Assembly (NCBI GenBank): GCA_965203865.1 | Contig: OZ241916.1 | Span: 1,798,001 to 1,862,000, forward strand | Reading direction: 5' to 3' | From: G965200765 sp965203865 | GTDB lineage: Bacteria > Pseudomonadota > Gammaproteobacteria > Arenicellales > JAJDZL01 | DNA length: 64,000 nucleotides | Shown here: piece after piece, positions 38,601 to 48,214 of the stretch | Position numbering within the stretch: the stretch's first letter is position 1 | How the letters are laid out: each line of letters begins with the position of its first letter | Made by a program: the position numbers and the translations under genes | Notes under the pieces: model-generated | Told to the model about the DNA's origin: nothing | What the model saw: only the letters and a program-made list of their open reading frames with translations | The model's database searches: none

Positions 38601-41600
38601 ATGTCTGACTCGTCGTCCCCGCCGCAAACGTCAGCGTGCCGGAAACTGCTGTGTAGTCGGTTCCCGCCGTCGCCGTGCCGTCCGAACTGGCGTAGTTGAC
38701 CGTATACTGCGAAGCACCCGCCCCGCTCAGCGACACGGTGAAGGTCATATTCACCGAGCCGCTGTCGCCCTCTGTCGCGTTCGCATTGGCAATCGAGAAT
38801 TTCGGGTCGTTGTCTGTGATCGTCCCGGTGCCAGTCGCCGTCGCAATGTTCGTACCGGTCGCCGCATTACTCAGTTGAACCACCACGGTCTCGCTCGCAC
38901 CGTCGTCATTCGTGTCTCCCGCCACCGACACCATAAACGTCTTGCTCGTCTCCCCTATGCCAAACGACAGCGTGCCGGAGGTCGCCGTGAAGTCGGTTGC
39001 CACCGTCGCCGTGCCCGTAGTTGTAGTCGCATAGTCCACTGTCGTAGCCTGGTAGCTGGCCGGACTCAGCGTCACGGTGAACGTCATGTTCTGCGAACTG
39101 CTGTCGCCCTCCGTCACACTTGGTGAGTCGACCGAAAACCCCGGCGTGTCGTTGTCCGTGATTGTGCCCGTGCCAACCGCCGTAGAAATGCCCGCACCCG
39201 CCGTCGGATTGCTCAGCGTGATGATCACCGTTTCGTTAGCCTCGTTAGTCGTGTCCCCCGTCACCGACACCCTGATCGTCTGGCTCGTCGTACCCGCCGC
39301 AAACGTCAGCGTACTGGCAGCAACCGCCGTATAGTCGGTCCCCGAAGTCGCCGTGCCGCCCGTCTGGGCGTAGCCGACCGTGAGCTGCGTCGAGCTCGAC
39401 GCACTCAGCGTCACGGTGAAGTCCAGGTTCACCGAGCTGTTGTCACCCTCCGTCACCGTAGGCGAGTCGATCGAGAATTGCGGGTCGTTGTCCAGTATCG
39501 TGCCGGTGCCGGTCGCCGTCGCAATCCCCGTGGCGGCCGATGGATTGCTCAGCGTAACCACCACTGTTTCGCTCACCTCATCCAAAGTGTCATCCGTTAC
39601 CGGCACCGTAATCGTCTGGCTCGTGGTATTCGCTGCAAACGTCAGCGTGGTGCCCGTAGGAGCCGTGTAGTCGGTCCCCGAACTCGCTGTACCGCTAAGG
39701 GCATAGTCCACCGTCAACTGCGACGTGCTCGACGCACTCAGCGACACCGTGAACACCAAGTTCGCCGGGCTGCCGCCCTCCGTCACCGTAGGCGAGTCGA
39801 TCGAGAATTTCGGGTCGTCGTCCCGGATTGTGCCGGTGCCGGTCGCCGTCGAAATCCCCGTGGCGGTCGTCGCATTGCTCAGCGTAATCACCACTGTCTC
39901 GTCCGCCTCGTCTGTTGTGTCACCCGTCACCGACACCGTAAACGTCTGGGTTGTCACCCCCGTCGCAAACGTCAGCGTGTTGCTAGTAACAGCTGTGTAG
40001 TCGGTCCCCGAAGTCGCCGTGCCGCCCGTTTGCGCATAGTCGACCGTCAGCGACGACGAGCCCGACCTTGCTCCACTCAGCGTCACAGTGAATGTCATGT
40101 TCACCTGGCCGCTGTCGCCCTCCGTCACGCTCGGCGAGTCGATCGAGAATTTCGGATCGTCGTCCAGTATCGTGCCGGTGCCGACCGCCGTCGAAATGAA
40201 TACCGTCGAACTACTGAGCAGCCTGACCACAACCGTCTCGTTGCCCTCGTCCGCAGTGTCGCCTCTCACACCCATAGTAATTGTCTTGGTTGTCTCATTC
40301 GCCGCAAACGTTAGCGTGCCTTGCAAAGCAGAGACTAATTGCCAGTCGGCCCCAACAGCCGCCGTGCCCTCGAAGACATTAATGCCGTAGCGGACTGAGT
40401 GCGATGCCGAAACCGACGCACTCAGCGTCACTGTGTACACCAGGTTGTTCCCGAAGCCGCTGTCGCCTTCCGCCACGTTCGGCGAGTCGATCGAAAATGT
40501 CAGGTCGTTGTCCATTATCGTACCGGTGCCCGTGCCAGCCGTCGCCGAAATTGTGCCCCCCGACGGATTGCTCAGCGTAATCACCACCGTCTCGTACCCC
40601 TCCGCCGTCGTGTCGCCCGTCACCGATACTGTAATCGTCCGGGTCGCCGTATTCGCCGGAAACGTCAGCGTGCCGGTGGCGGAGGATGCCGTGAAGTCGG
40701 TCCCTGAAGTCGCCGTACCACCGGTACCCTGGGCGTAGTCCACCGTCACCTGAGACGACGATACCGGAGTCACCGTCACTGTGAACACCAGGTTCGCCGA
40801 ACCGGTGTCGCCTTCCGTCACACTCGGCGAGTCGATCGAAAATTCCCGGTCATCGTCTACTATCGTGCCGGTGCCGACCGCCGTCGTAATCGCTGTGCCC
40901 GACGACGGATTGCTCAGCGTAATCACCACCGTCTCGCTCCCCTCCGCCACCGTGTCGCCCGTAACCGACACAGTAATCGTCTGGGTCGTCGTCCCTGCCG
41001 TAAACGTCAGCATGCTGGAAGAAACCGCCGTGTAGTCGGTCCCCGACGTCGCCGTGCCTCCCGTCCGGGCGTAGTTCACCGTGTGTTGCGACGTGCTCGA
41101 CGCACTCAGTGTGACTGTGAACGTCATGGTCACCATGCCGCTGTCGCCTTCCGCCACGCTCGGCGAGTCGATCGAAAAGACAGGCTCGTCGGTGGTGGTC
41201 ATCGCCACATTCACGTTGGACAAGCCGTCATACGTGCTGTCCCCGCTCATCCCAGGCGACGCCGGATTGAGCACAACATTCCAGCTCACGCTGCCGTCGC
41301 TTAAACTGTCACTGGCACCCGTTACTGTCACTGTCTGCGGCGTGCTCCAGTTCATGGTCGTGAAGGTCATCGTGCTGGGCGACACACTGCCCTCGGAGGT
41401 GTCGCCGCTGGTAACAGCGACGGTCACACTCGCCGACGGCGCCGCCCTCAGCCTCACTGTGAACGTCGATGTGCTGCCAGCCTCCGTGACCGTGCTACTG
41501 TTGGTGGGGGTGCTTGTGACCAGCTGCTTGGGGGTCGGATTGATTGTGAAGGAGCCTATGGTATAATATTGACTATCGACTAGGCCGAAGGAATTCCACC

Positions 41601-42116
41601 CCAGGCCTGTGATTTGAACGCTAACTGTTGTAGCCGCCGCGACAGTTCTGCTGGTACCGGTCCATCTCAAAGTTAAATAAAGTTCTCCAAAACTATCGAC
41701 GTCGACGCTGCTACTCGCAATTTCGAGGCCAGATGGGGCACCTGAGAGCCGCGCAGTGGTGCGAGCGTTGTTGTTATACCCCGCATCATTCTCTATAAAC
41801 TCAATCGTCGCACCGCCAGCTAATTCGTCTGCATAAATACTACTTCCACTATACGGACTGAGAAAGCGAACAGTATCCGCAGTTATACTAGCAACAGCAT
41901 CAGACAGCATGCATAATGATATTGCCGCTGCCACCAGCGAACAGGCAATGTGCCTGACGAGCGCAGGTCGGCGAGACGGGCTTTCGAATATACAAGTATT
42001 CCTGAATACCCCCCCCCCCCTCTCGCTAATTTATATGCCAATACAGCAAAACTCTTTCTACTGCAAAGCCAAGCAATTGGTTCAACTAGGTTCAATATCA
42101 GTTTATATTTCATCAT
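35644..42116 (-). CDS. Giant Calx-beta autotransporter adhesin, phase-variable, out of frame at poly-G
   Basis: The open frame covers 35644-41934 (2096 aa), but the true ATG is at 42116/42113, with TAGGA just upstream; the G12 tract (42009-42020) puts it out of frame. With 10 or 13 G the product would be about 2156-2157 aa. Order: N-terminal extension, poly-Gly, a signal peptide (RRPALVRHIACSLVAAA then ISLCMLSDAVA), a unique domain, twelve Calx-beta repeats of about 105 aa (each starting FSIDSPSVxEGD and ending GTGTI-DDD), a linker, and a C-terminal autotransporter barrel (about 1700-2096) ending in Trp. GC content is visibly higher than in the neighbours, suggesting transfer. A surface adhesin or calcium-binding role is plausible. 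Confidence 0.82.
42009..42020 (-). repeat. G12 simple tract inside the autotransporter 5' coding region
   Basis: Twelve C on the plus strand, twelve G in the coding sense. It follows codons for KLAR. With 12 G the frame reads on as YSGILVYSK... and ends after 77 codons; with 10 or 13 G it joins the long frame. Confidence 0.93.
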
Positions 42117-42195
42117 GGTTTCCTACCTGAAAATCTTTCGATAACAAGATTACTGAACTTGCCCGGTGCCCTAACGACCACAGAACTATTCGGGC

Positions 42196-42201
42196 ATTAT
42201 A
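42196..42201 (-). promoter_or_regulatory. Autotransporter -10 box
   Basis: Perfect TATAAT on the minus strand, 80 bp before the ATG. A weak -35 is near 42219-42224. A G10 tract lies just upstream. Confidence 0.5.
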
Positions 42202-42245
42202 AACCATTCGACATGCAAAATTCATTCACAACAATGTATTTTTCA

Positions 42246-42255
42246 CCCCCCCCCC
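42246..42255 (-). repeat. G10 simple tract upstream of the autotransporter promoter
   Basis: Ten C on the plus strand at about -55 to -66 from the predicted start of transcription. Length change would alter spacing of upstream sequence to the promoter. Confidence 0.9.
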
Positions 42256-42488
42256 TTCTAATCAAAAATTCAATTGAAATCAATTTATTATGAACTGCTC
42301 GCCCAAGATTTATCTATTCCATTTGCAACACGGTTGTTTCGCGTTGCTTTGTCCAGGGTTTGCCAGCCAAATCCTTGCGAGTTCTTCATCGGAAGCTTCT
42401 GATAGAGTTCAAGTAGGGATATCCCGTTTCTGCCGGCTCTTCCAAGTGCCTTTTATACTTCTTCTACAGTTCATACCAAATACGTTTT

Positions 42489-43577
42489 TCAATTCAACAA
42501 TCTTCTTAATTCTTGCACAATTGCCGAACCCATATCCTCGGTTCCTGCACGAATTGCGCCTTCACGATATAGATCAGGCGTACGAAGCCCGCTATCAATT
42601 GCATGTTCAACAGAACGCTCGATTTTGTCTGCCAGCTCACCCTGCCCTAGGGTATGCCGAAGCAGCATGGCAAAAGACAAAATAATTGCACAGGGATTGG
42701 CTTGCCCCTTGCCCGCAATATCAGGTGCTGTTCCATGCACAGGCTCGTACAATCCTTTCTGGTTTGAGTCTAGGGAAGCGGAGGGCAGCATGCCAATTGA
42801 ACCGGTAAGCATTGCTGCAATGTCAGACAGGATATCCCCGAACATGTTGGTCGTAACAATCACATCAAATTGCTTTGGTTCTCGAACCAGTTGCATCGCG
42901 GCGTTGTCAACCAGCATGTGGCTTAATTCCACATTAGGATAGGATTTCCCCACCGATGTTACAACCTCTCTCCAGAATGCAGTTGTCTCCAGTACATTCG
43001 CCTTGTCAATCGAGCATACTCGGCAATTCCTGCGACGCGCGATTTCAAATGCAACACGCGCAATACGTTCAATTTCATCTTCTTCATAAACAAGCGTATT
43101 GATTCCGCGTCTCTTGCCGGATTCCATTTTTTCAACCCCTCTCGGAGTCCCAAAGTAAATTCCGCTGGTCAACTCGCGGACAATAAGGATGTCAAGCCCT
43201 GCTACAAGCTCTTCTTTCAATGATGAAGATGAACAAAGAGCTTTGTAAAGTATTGCAGGACGCAGGTTTGCAAAAAGATCAAGTTCGGAGCGAAGTGTTA
43301 GCAACGCAGTTTCAGGCTTCAGTTCTCTCGGCAGGTTCTCCCACTCTACTCCACCTGCAGCACCAAACAAGATTGCATCGCTCTGCTTGGCCAGCTTTAA
43401 CGTACTTTCTGGAAGTGGGTGCCCCGTTTCCTCGTACGCATTGCCACCGAGCTGTGCTTGCTCGCATTCCAGGTCCAAACTGGCATAATCATTCAGCACA
43501 TCAATGACACGCATGGCCTGAGCCATTATTTCAGGTCCAACACCGTCTCCCGGGATAATTGCTAGCTTTGTTGTCAT
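42489..43577 (-). CDS. leuB: 3-isopropylmalate dehydrogenase
   Basis: 362 aa, cytoplasmic dimer of leucine synthesis, oxidising 3-isopropylmalate to the 2-oxo acid with NAD. LAIIPGDGVGPEI, the metal/substrate residues ELTSGIYFG and DNAAMQLV, then NMFGDILSDIAAMLTGSIG and EPVHGTAPDIAGKG. No leuC or leuD beside it. A plus-strand 154-aa-type gene starts 187 bp upstream. Confidence 0.94.
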   Translation of the reverse strand: MTTKLAIIPGDGVGPEIMAQAMRVIDVLNDYASLDLECEQAQLGGNAYEETGHPLPESTLKLAKQSDAILFGAAGGVEWENLPRELKPETALLTLRSELDLFANLRPAILYKALCSSSSLKEELVAGLDILIVRELTSGIYFGTPRGVEKMESGKRRGINTLVYEEDEIERIARVAFEIARRRNCRVCSIDKANVLETTAFWREVVTSVGKSYPNVELSHMLVDNAAMQLVREPKQFDVIVTTNMFGDILSDIAAMLTGSIGMLPSASLDSNQKGLYEPVHGTAPDIAGKGQANPCAIILSFAMLLRHTLGQGELADKIERSVEHAIDSGLRTPDLYREGAIRAGTEDMGSAIVQELRRLLN

Positions 43578-43764
43578 GAGAATTTGGCTCCAAAATCAAG
43601 TAATCAGGCAAGTATACTTGGCAAAACCCTGTCTCTCATGAAAAAATGTTGTATAAATTCAACATTCATAATTTATATAGTGTGTTCAATCAGGTTGCTT
43701 ACAGTAATTCCATGAAATTGCCCTGTAAAACAGAATTTCAATTCAAGCGTCAGCAGTTTTTGCC

Positions 43765-44226
43765 ATGACGAACCATACTGTTTTGTCTGGGAACCAACCT
43801 GCTGCGACTTTTCGCCGGCTGATGATTTCCTTGTCCGAATCAATCGGGGAACATCACATCCCGATTTTGGAAGAAGCCTCGCACCCTTCTGATTTGATAA
43901 AGCCCCACGCAGTTCACTACGATTTGGTCAAGATGATTTGCCGTGCCGTATATCGGGCCAACAAATGTTTTCATTTGGATGCTCCCATCAACTTTGAAGC
44001 CACGTTTGACAAATTGGGAGAAATACACGGTAAATTGCTGCAATCGGAAAAAACCGACATTGACCAGATGAGGCTGATTCAGGATATTGGAACGTATGCT
44101 TCAGAATTTTTTCAAAGGAACGGCATGCTTCCCAAACTTGACGAGCCTGTGCTGCAACCCGACTACAATCCGCTGGAACAATCGAATGTCATGTGGGTTG
44201 GACAAAGTTTCGCAAGAACAGGATAG
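43765..44226 (+). CDS. Uncharacterised 153-aa protein
   Basis: No family recognised. Mostly helical, no membrane segment or cysteine cluster, with SESIGEHHIPILEEA and DIDQMRLIQDIGTYASEFF. The last third is repeated in damaged form at 46100-46267. It faces a 3' fragment of a Fic-type gene. A shorter start at 43825 (MISLSESIG) is possible. Confidence 0.5.
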   Translation: MTNHTVLSGNQPAATFRRLMISLSESIGEHHIPILEEASHPSDLIKPHAVHYDLVKMICRAVYRANKCFHLDAPINFEATFDKLGEIHGKLLQSEKTDIDQMRLIQDIGTYASEFFQRNGMLPKLDEPVLQPDYNPLEQSNVMWVGQSFARTG

Positions 44227-44605
44227 AAGCCTGGATGCGATAATCCCCTTCTGCACCAGGCGAGGAAGGGTCGCAATAAAATGCCGGATAATTGATGTCT
44301 GCCCCGTTGCTAGTCAATATCAATATTCTGCTAGCCGCCACCCGCAAGTCACATTGAAAACTGCGGGCAATTCGAAATTTCAAAGACAACTCACATCTTG
44401 CAAGTTTAGTCTTCGTGGCCCGTCAATTGACTTACTGCAATACTGATAATCAAGTCTTTCTCGGAAGAGTCGCTCTTGACAATGTGCATGGTCAACCACG
44501 ACAATGCCGAGGAGCAGAATTTGTATTCAATCCCCTCGTTCTCAAGATAAGTCAAAAACAACAGCGCTCCAATTCGCTTGTTGCCATCGCTAAACGGGTG
44601 CTCTT
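44056..44605. repeat. Direct duplication 2, left copy
   Basis: About 550 bp from the 3' third of the 153-aa gene into a 5'-truncated Fic-type gene. It aligns with 46100-46638, with a few mismatches and a short deletion in the right copy. Same geometry as duplication 1. Confidence 0.9.
44406..44605 (-). pseudogene. 3' fragment of Fic-domain gene
   Basis: Encodes the end of the intact Fic protein (from the HPFSDGNKR motif to the stop) with a few substitutions. It breaks at 44605, where an inverted-repeat end begins. Confidence 0.85.
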
Positions 44606-44726
44606 CTTGACTTTGTCGATTTCGATTTGCAAGTATTTGATTCTGTTTATTTCACCCGGTGAACAAAAGGCGCTACAAACCAGCCTTTAAGCCGATACAC
44701 CAAAATACTGGGCGAATGCCTGTCAG
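44605..44726 (-). repeat. Left inverted-repeat end of insert 2 (with family A palindrome)
   Basis: About 120 bp that pair, inverted, with 45984-46099. The outer 51 bp differ at about three positions. The inner part (44655-44726) is copy 2 of the palindromic family A repeat, more diverged than the others. Confidence 0.75.
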
Positions 44727-45025
44727 GTGTTGCCGAGATGGATTGTCGGCTGTGCATGAGAATTCTGCTTTCCAGCTGGCGCACTCAACAGAGCGAGCAG
44801 ATGGCGAAGTGAGTCTGAATGTGCGGCGTGCCCCAGTGGAACACAGGTCAACCTTAATGTTGTGCTTGAGCTGTCAATAGCAGCTTAAAAAATCCTGAGC
44901 ATACAGAAAATGTCAATTTCTTGACGCACTTCTCGGGGGATTTTTAAATGTTGCAGGGACTATGCGGATAACATCGGTACCCGCAATTTGTATAACTTGA
45001 ACTCTGCAATTTCTACCCGAATCTA

Positions 45026-45526
45026 TTATCCCAAAAATTTAGTCAGCGCTGCATACAAAGCCGCAAGTACAATAATGGTAGTTGCGCTTGTCAAGATAAG
45101 TCGATTTGTCAGATGGTCAAATTTCGATTCTATCTTATCAAATCTGGCATCGGTACTGTTGGCATTGGCATCAATCTTGTTGCCCATCTTGTCAAACTTG
45201 GCATCAATCTTGTCAAACTTGGCATCGGTACTGTTGGCATTGGCATCAATCTTGTTTTCTATCTTTTCAAACCTGTTGCCCATCTTTTCAAACTTGTTGT
45301 CTGTCCTTTCATCTGAAGAATCCATCCTTTGATTCAAAAGTTCGAATCCTTCCTGCATCTCGCTGCGCAGTTCTTCAACATCGTCTTTGGTGGCCAAGTT
45401 CTCGGTGGCAAGATTGACCGTGGCAATAATAGCCTCTGCCTGATCTTCATTGAATCTGGCATCTTTCAAAATTTCCCTTGCCTCAGATTGCTTTTCTGCC
45501 ATGATGTCGTATTCCTGAAGTGCCAT
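45026..45526 (-). CDS. Coiled-coil protein with C-terminal membrane anchor (DUF1640-like)
   Basis: 166 aa; ATG with AGGAG at good distance. Residues about 40-140 form a coiled coil with the tandem unit NKIDANANSTDAKFDKI present twice, followed by one C-terminal membrane segment (TSATTIIVLAALYAAL). Layout is like DUF1640/CCDC90 proteins. It is the only gene in the insert between the two copies of duplication 2. Confidence 0.7.
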   Translation of the reverse strand: MALQEYDIMAEKQSEAREILKDARFNEDQAEAIIATVNLATENLATKDDVEELRSEMQEGFELLNQRMDSSDERTDNKFEKMGNRFEKIENKIDANANSTDAKFDKIDAKFDKMGNKIDANANSTDARFDKIESKFDHLTNRLILTSATTIIVLAALYAALTKFLG

Positions 45527-45971
45527 GTGCCAATTCTCCTACTTTTTATTTTGATTTACAAGTTTAAATTATCCGAATCGCAGTGCAGGTGCTCCTCTCT
45601 TTGCCCAAGTTTCCATTGGCAACTCTTTCTGCACTGCCTGCAATGATTCTTGGTTAAGGATACAGCGAAAAGCCTTGCAAGCAAGGATTAGTTTCATCGC
45701 TAGTAATCTTTCATGAATAGCAGTAGTGAATTCTATCATAAGTATGCTTCAGTTGGCAAAAGAATAAAATTTGAAAATTGCGAGCTTTGGTGCCAAAATC
45801 GGCACCCCCGCATCGGCTACGCCAAGTTTCTGGTGCTGCGCGGCGATGCCGAAGTGAGCCTTGACTGAGAAAAGGTCGTCTCTATACGGTCCCATTGAAA
45901 TCCACCGAAGTTCAGAAAACCATCCACCGGGCCATGGGCTGAAGGTGCCGGACACCGTGCTGTTTCCCCTC

Positions 45972-46050
45972 GTCAGTACTTGGCAGGCATCCGCCCGGCA
46001 TCTTTGCAAATCGGCTGAAAAGCCGATTTGCAGTGCCTTTGCTCACTAGG
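45972..46050 (+). repeat. Palindromic repeat family A, copy 1
   Basis: Contains a perfect 12-bp stem with GAAA loop (46005-46016 with 46021-46032) and an outer GGCA/TGCC pair. Similar copies at 44655-44726 and 53919-53991, both inverted. Confidence 0.75.
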
Positions 46051-46099
46051 TGAAATAAACAGAATCAAATACTTGCAGATCGAAACCGACAAAGTCAAA
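45984..46099 (+). repeat. Right inverted-repeat end of insert 2
   Basis: Inverted match of 44605-44726; its outer end is at 46099, where duplication 2 (right copy) begins. Confidence 0.75.
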
Positions 46100-46267
46100 G
46101 ACATTGACCAGATGAGGCTGATTCAGGATATTGGAACGTATGCTTCAGAATTTTTTCAAAGGAACGGCATGCTTCCCAAACTTGGCGAGCCTGTGCTGCA
46201 ACCCGCTGGAACAATCGAACGTCATGTGGGTTGGACAAAGTTTCGCAAGAACAGGATAGAAACCTGA
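46100..46267 (+). pseudogene. 3' fragment of the 153-aa gene
   Basis: Encodes DIDQMRLIQDIGTYASEFF as in the intact gene, then loses frame at a short deletion near 46205. No 5' part. Confidence 0.85.
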
Positions 46268-46638
46268 ATGTGGTAATCCCCTTCTGCACCAGGCGGGGAA
46301 GGGCCGCAATAAAATGCCGGATAATTGATGTCTGCCCCGTTGCTAGTCAATATCAATATTCTGCTAGCCGCCACCCGCAAGTCACATTGAAAACTGTGGG
46401 CAATTCGAAATTTCAAAGACAACTCACATCTTGCAAGTTTAGTCTTCGTGACCCGTCAATTGACTTACTACAATACTAATAATCAAGTCTTTCTCGGAAG
46501 GGTCGCTCTTGGCAATGTGTATGGTCAACCAGGACAATGCCGAGGAGCAGAAATTGTATTCAATCCCCTCGTTCTCGAGATAAATCAAAAACAACAGCGC
46601 TCCTATTCGCTTGTTGCCATCGCTAAATGGGTGGTCTT
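46100..46638. repeat. Direct duplication 2, right copy
   Basis: Pairs with 44056-44605. It runs from the damaged 3' end of the 153-aa gene into the intact Fic-domain gene. Confidence 0.9.
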
Positions 46639-46981
46639 TCACTACAAAGTAAAGCAAATGAGCAGCTTTTTCCTCCAGCGATTGATACAGGGGCTTGCCA
46701 TCCATTGTCTGCTCCAGATTGCCAAGAATTCCTTTCAGCATCTCATCTCGCTGGCTGCCGAACAAATCTGTTGCCAGATTTTTCGAAACCAACTCCCGCT
46801 TCAGTTCAGCAATTGCTTCAACCGCATAGCTGTAGTGCAATACTTCTGTGGAAGGCTTGATATTGGGGGAAGCTACTGGCAAGGCTTCATCATACCTGTG
46901 AAGATGGTGCCAAGTTTGAGCATATTCTGCAATGATCTTCGAGATGATCGAATCGTCATTCGACGGAGAACTCATTCCCAT
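46439..46981 (-). CDS. Fic/DOC-family protein (RhuM-type C-terminal domain)
   Basis: 180 aa. Fic core motif HPFSDGNKR is intact, so AMP-transfer or similar activity on a protein target is possible. The flanks (EEKAAHLLYFVVKDHPF, LENEGIEYN, IAKSDPSEKDLII) resemble the C-terminal part of RhuM-type virulence proteins; the N-terminal DNA-binding part of those is missing. It is 54 bp downstream of aroC on the same strand. No antitoxin-like partner with the inhibitory (S/T)xxxE(G/N) motif was seen. Confidence 0.8.
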   Translation of the reverse strand: MGMSSPSNDDSIISKIIAEYAQTWHHLHRYDEALPVASPNIKPSTEVLHYSYAVEAIAELKRELVSKNLATDLFGSQRDEMLKGILGNLEQTMDGKPLYQSLEEKAAHLLYFVVKDHPFSDGNKRIGALLFLIYLENEGIEYNFCSSALSWLTIHIAKSDPSEKDLIISIVVSQLTGHED

Positions 46982-47035
46982 TTTACTACCTGTCCAAACT
47001 CACAATGCTATCGTTTGCGCCGCATATTGAAATGC

Positions 47036-48199
47036 TCAATCCTCGCCTGTCGCTGTAAAAGTTGCTTTCCCCGTAGCACCTTTTGACTTGCTTTTGCCGG
47101 GTACCAGAACACCTGGAATGTCCGGTGCACTTGGAACTGCATCTGCGTTTTGCGCTCGATGACGCAAAGCATGGTCTACCAATACCAATGCGAGCATTGC
47201 CTCCACTATCGGAACCGCCCGTAAACCGACGCACGGGTCATGCCGACCTTTCACTGAAATATTGATTTGATTTCCTTCTGAATCTACTGTCATGCCGGGA
47301 GTCACAATGCTTGAAGTCGGCTTGAATGCAACAGTAGCTAACACAGGCTGTCCGGTTGATATGCCACCAGCAATACCGCCGGCATTGTTTGAAGTAAATC
47401 CTTGAGGTGTCATTTCGTCTCGATAATCCGAGCCTCTCATGGCAACACTTTTGAATCCTGCACCAATCTCCACCCCTTTCACTGCGTTAATTCCCATCAT
47501 GGCACCCGCTATTTCCGCATCCAAACGATCGTACAAGGGTTCGCCCCAGCCAGAAGGAACATTATTTGCGGCGACAGTGATACTGGCACCAACCGAGTCT
47601 CCGTCCCTGCGTAGTTGATTGATATAATTCTCCAAAGCGGATACTTGCGAGGCGCATGGCCAGAAAAAAGAATTTTCCTCAATGCATGCCCAGTCAATCG
47701 AATCGGGTTCCATGCTACCGATTCGTGACACATATCCCTGAATAGTTACTTCATAGCGTTTTGCCAAATATTTTTTCGCGACTGCACCGGCGGCAACGCG
47801 TAAAGCAGTTTCCCTTGCCGATGCTCTTCCGCCCCCCCGGTAGTCCCGAATCCCGTATTTGCGGGCATAGGTGTAGTCTGCATGCCCCGGGCGAAACTGA
47901 TTCGCAATCTCCGAATAATCGCGCGAGCGTTGATCGGTGTTTCGAATTAGCAGGCCAATTGGAGTTCCGGTCGTTCGACCCTCAAATACTCCTGACAAAA
48001 TCTCGACTTGGTCGCTTTCCCGGCGCTGTGTTGTGAATTTCGACGCGCCCGGTTTTCGACGGTCCAAATCCGGCTGAATATCCTTTTCCGACAATTCCAT
48101 TCCGGGGGGGCACCCATCCACGATGCAACCAATCGCCGGCCCGTGGCTCTCACCAAATGTGGAGAGCGTAAACAGTTTCCCGAAAGTATTGCCAGACAT
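47036..48199 (-). CDS. aroC: Chorismate synthase
   Basis: 387 aa. Last step of the shikimate path, EPSP to chorismate with reduced FMN. Family blocks: GESHGPAIGCIVDGCPPG, RPGHADYTYARKYG, DYRGGGRASARETA, GGISTGQP and GRHDPCVGLRAVPI. The end is a Lys/Ser/Gly-rich extension beyond the usual core. Follows dcd by 15 bp. Confidence 0.95.
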   Translation of the reverse strand: MSGNTFGKLFTLSTFGESHGPAIGCIVDGCPPGMELSEKDIQPDLDRRKPGASKFTTQRRESDQVEILSGVFEGRTTGTPIGLLIRNTDQRSRDYSEIANQFRPGHADYTYARKYGIRDYRGGGRASARETALRVAAGAVAKKYLAKRYEVTIQGYVSRIGSMEPDSIDWACIEENSFFWPCASQVSALENYINQLRRDGDSVGASITVAANNVPSGWGEPLYDRLDAEIAGAMMGINAVKGVEIGAGFKSVAMRGSDYRDEMTPQGFTSNNAGGIAGGISTGQPVLATVAFKPTSSIVTPGMTVDSEGNQINISVKGRHDPCVGLRAVPIVEAMLALVLVDHALRHRAQNADAVPSAPDIPGVLVPGKSKSKGATGKATFTATGED

Positions 48200-48214
48200 C
48201 CTTTCAATCGCGTT

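Larger units (their letters stand above)
45527..46099. other. Gene-free right part of insert 2
   Basis: About 570 bp without a supported gene, ending in the inverted-repeat arm. A minus-strand frame at 45749-46009 has no family. Confidence 0.45.

Noticed and set aside
39478..40314. Long plus-strand reading frames opposite the autotransporter
   Set aside because: They mirror the codon bias of the GC-rich repeats and show Arg-rich low-complexity sequence.
46448..47086. 212-codon plus-strand frame opposite fic
   Set aside because: Antisense shadow of the Fic gene and intergenic region.
47832..48110. C7 and G7 runs in aroC as phase switches
   Set aside because: Too short and the gene is essential-type and in frame across them.
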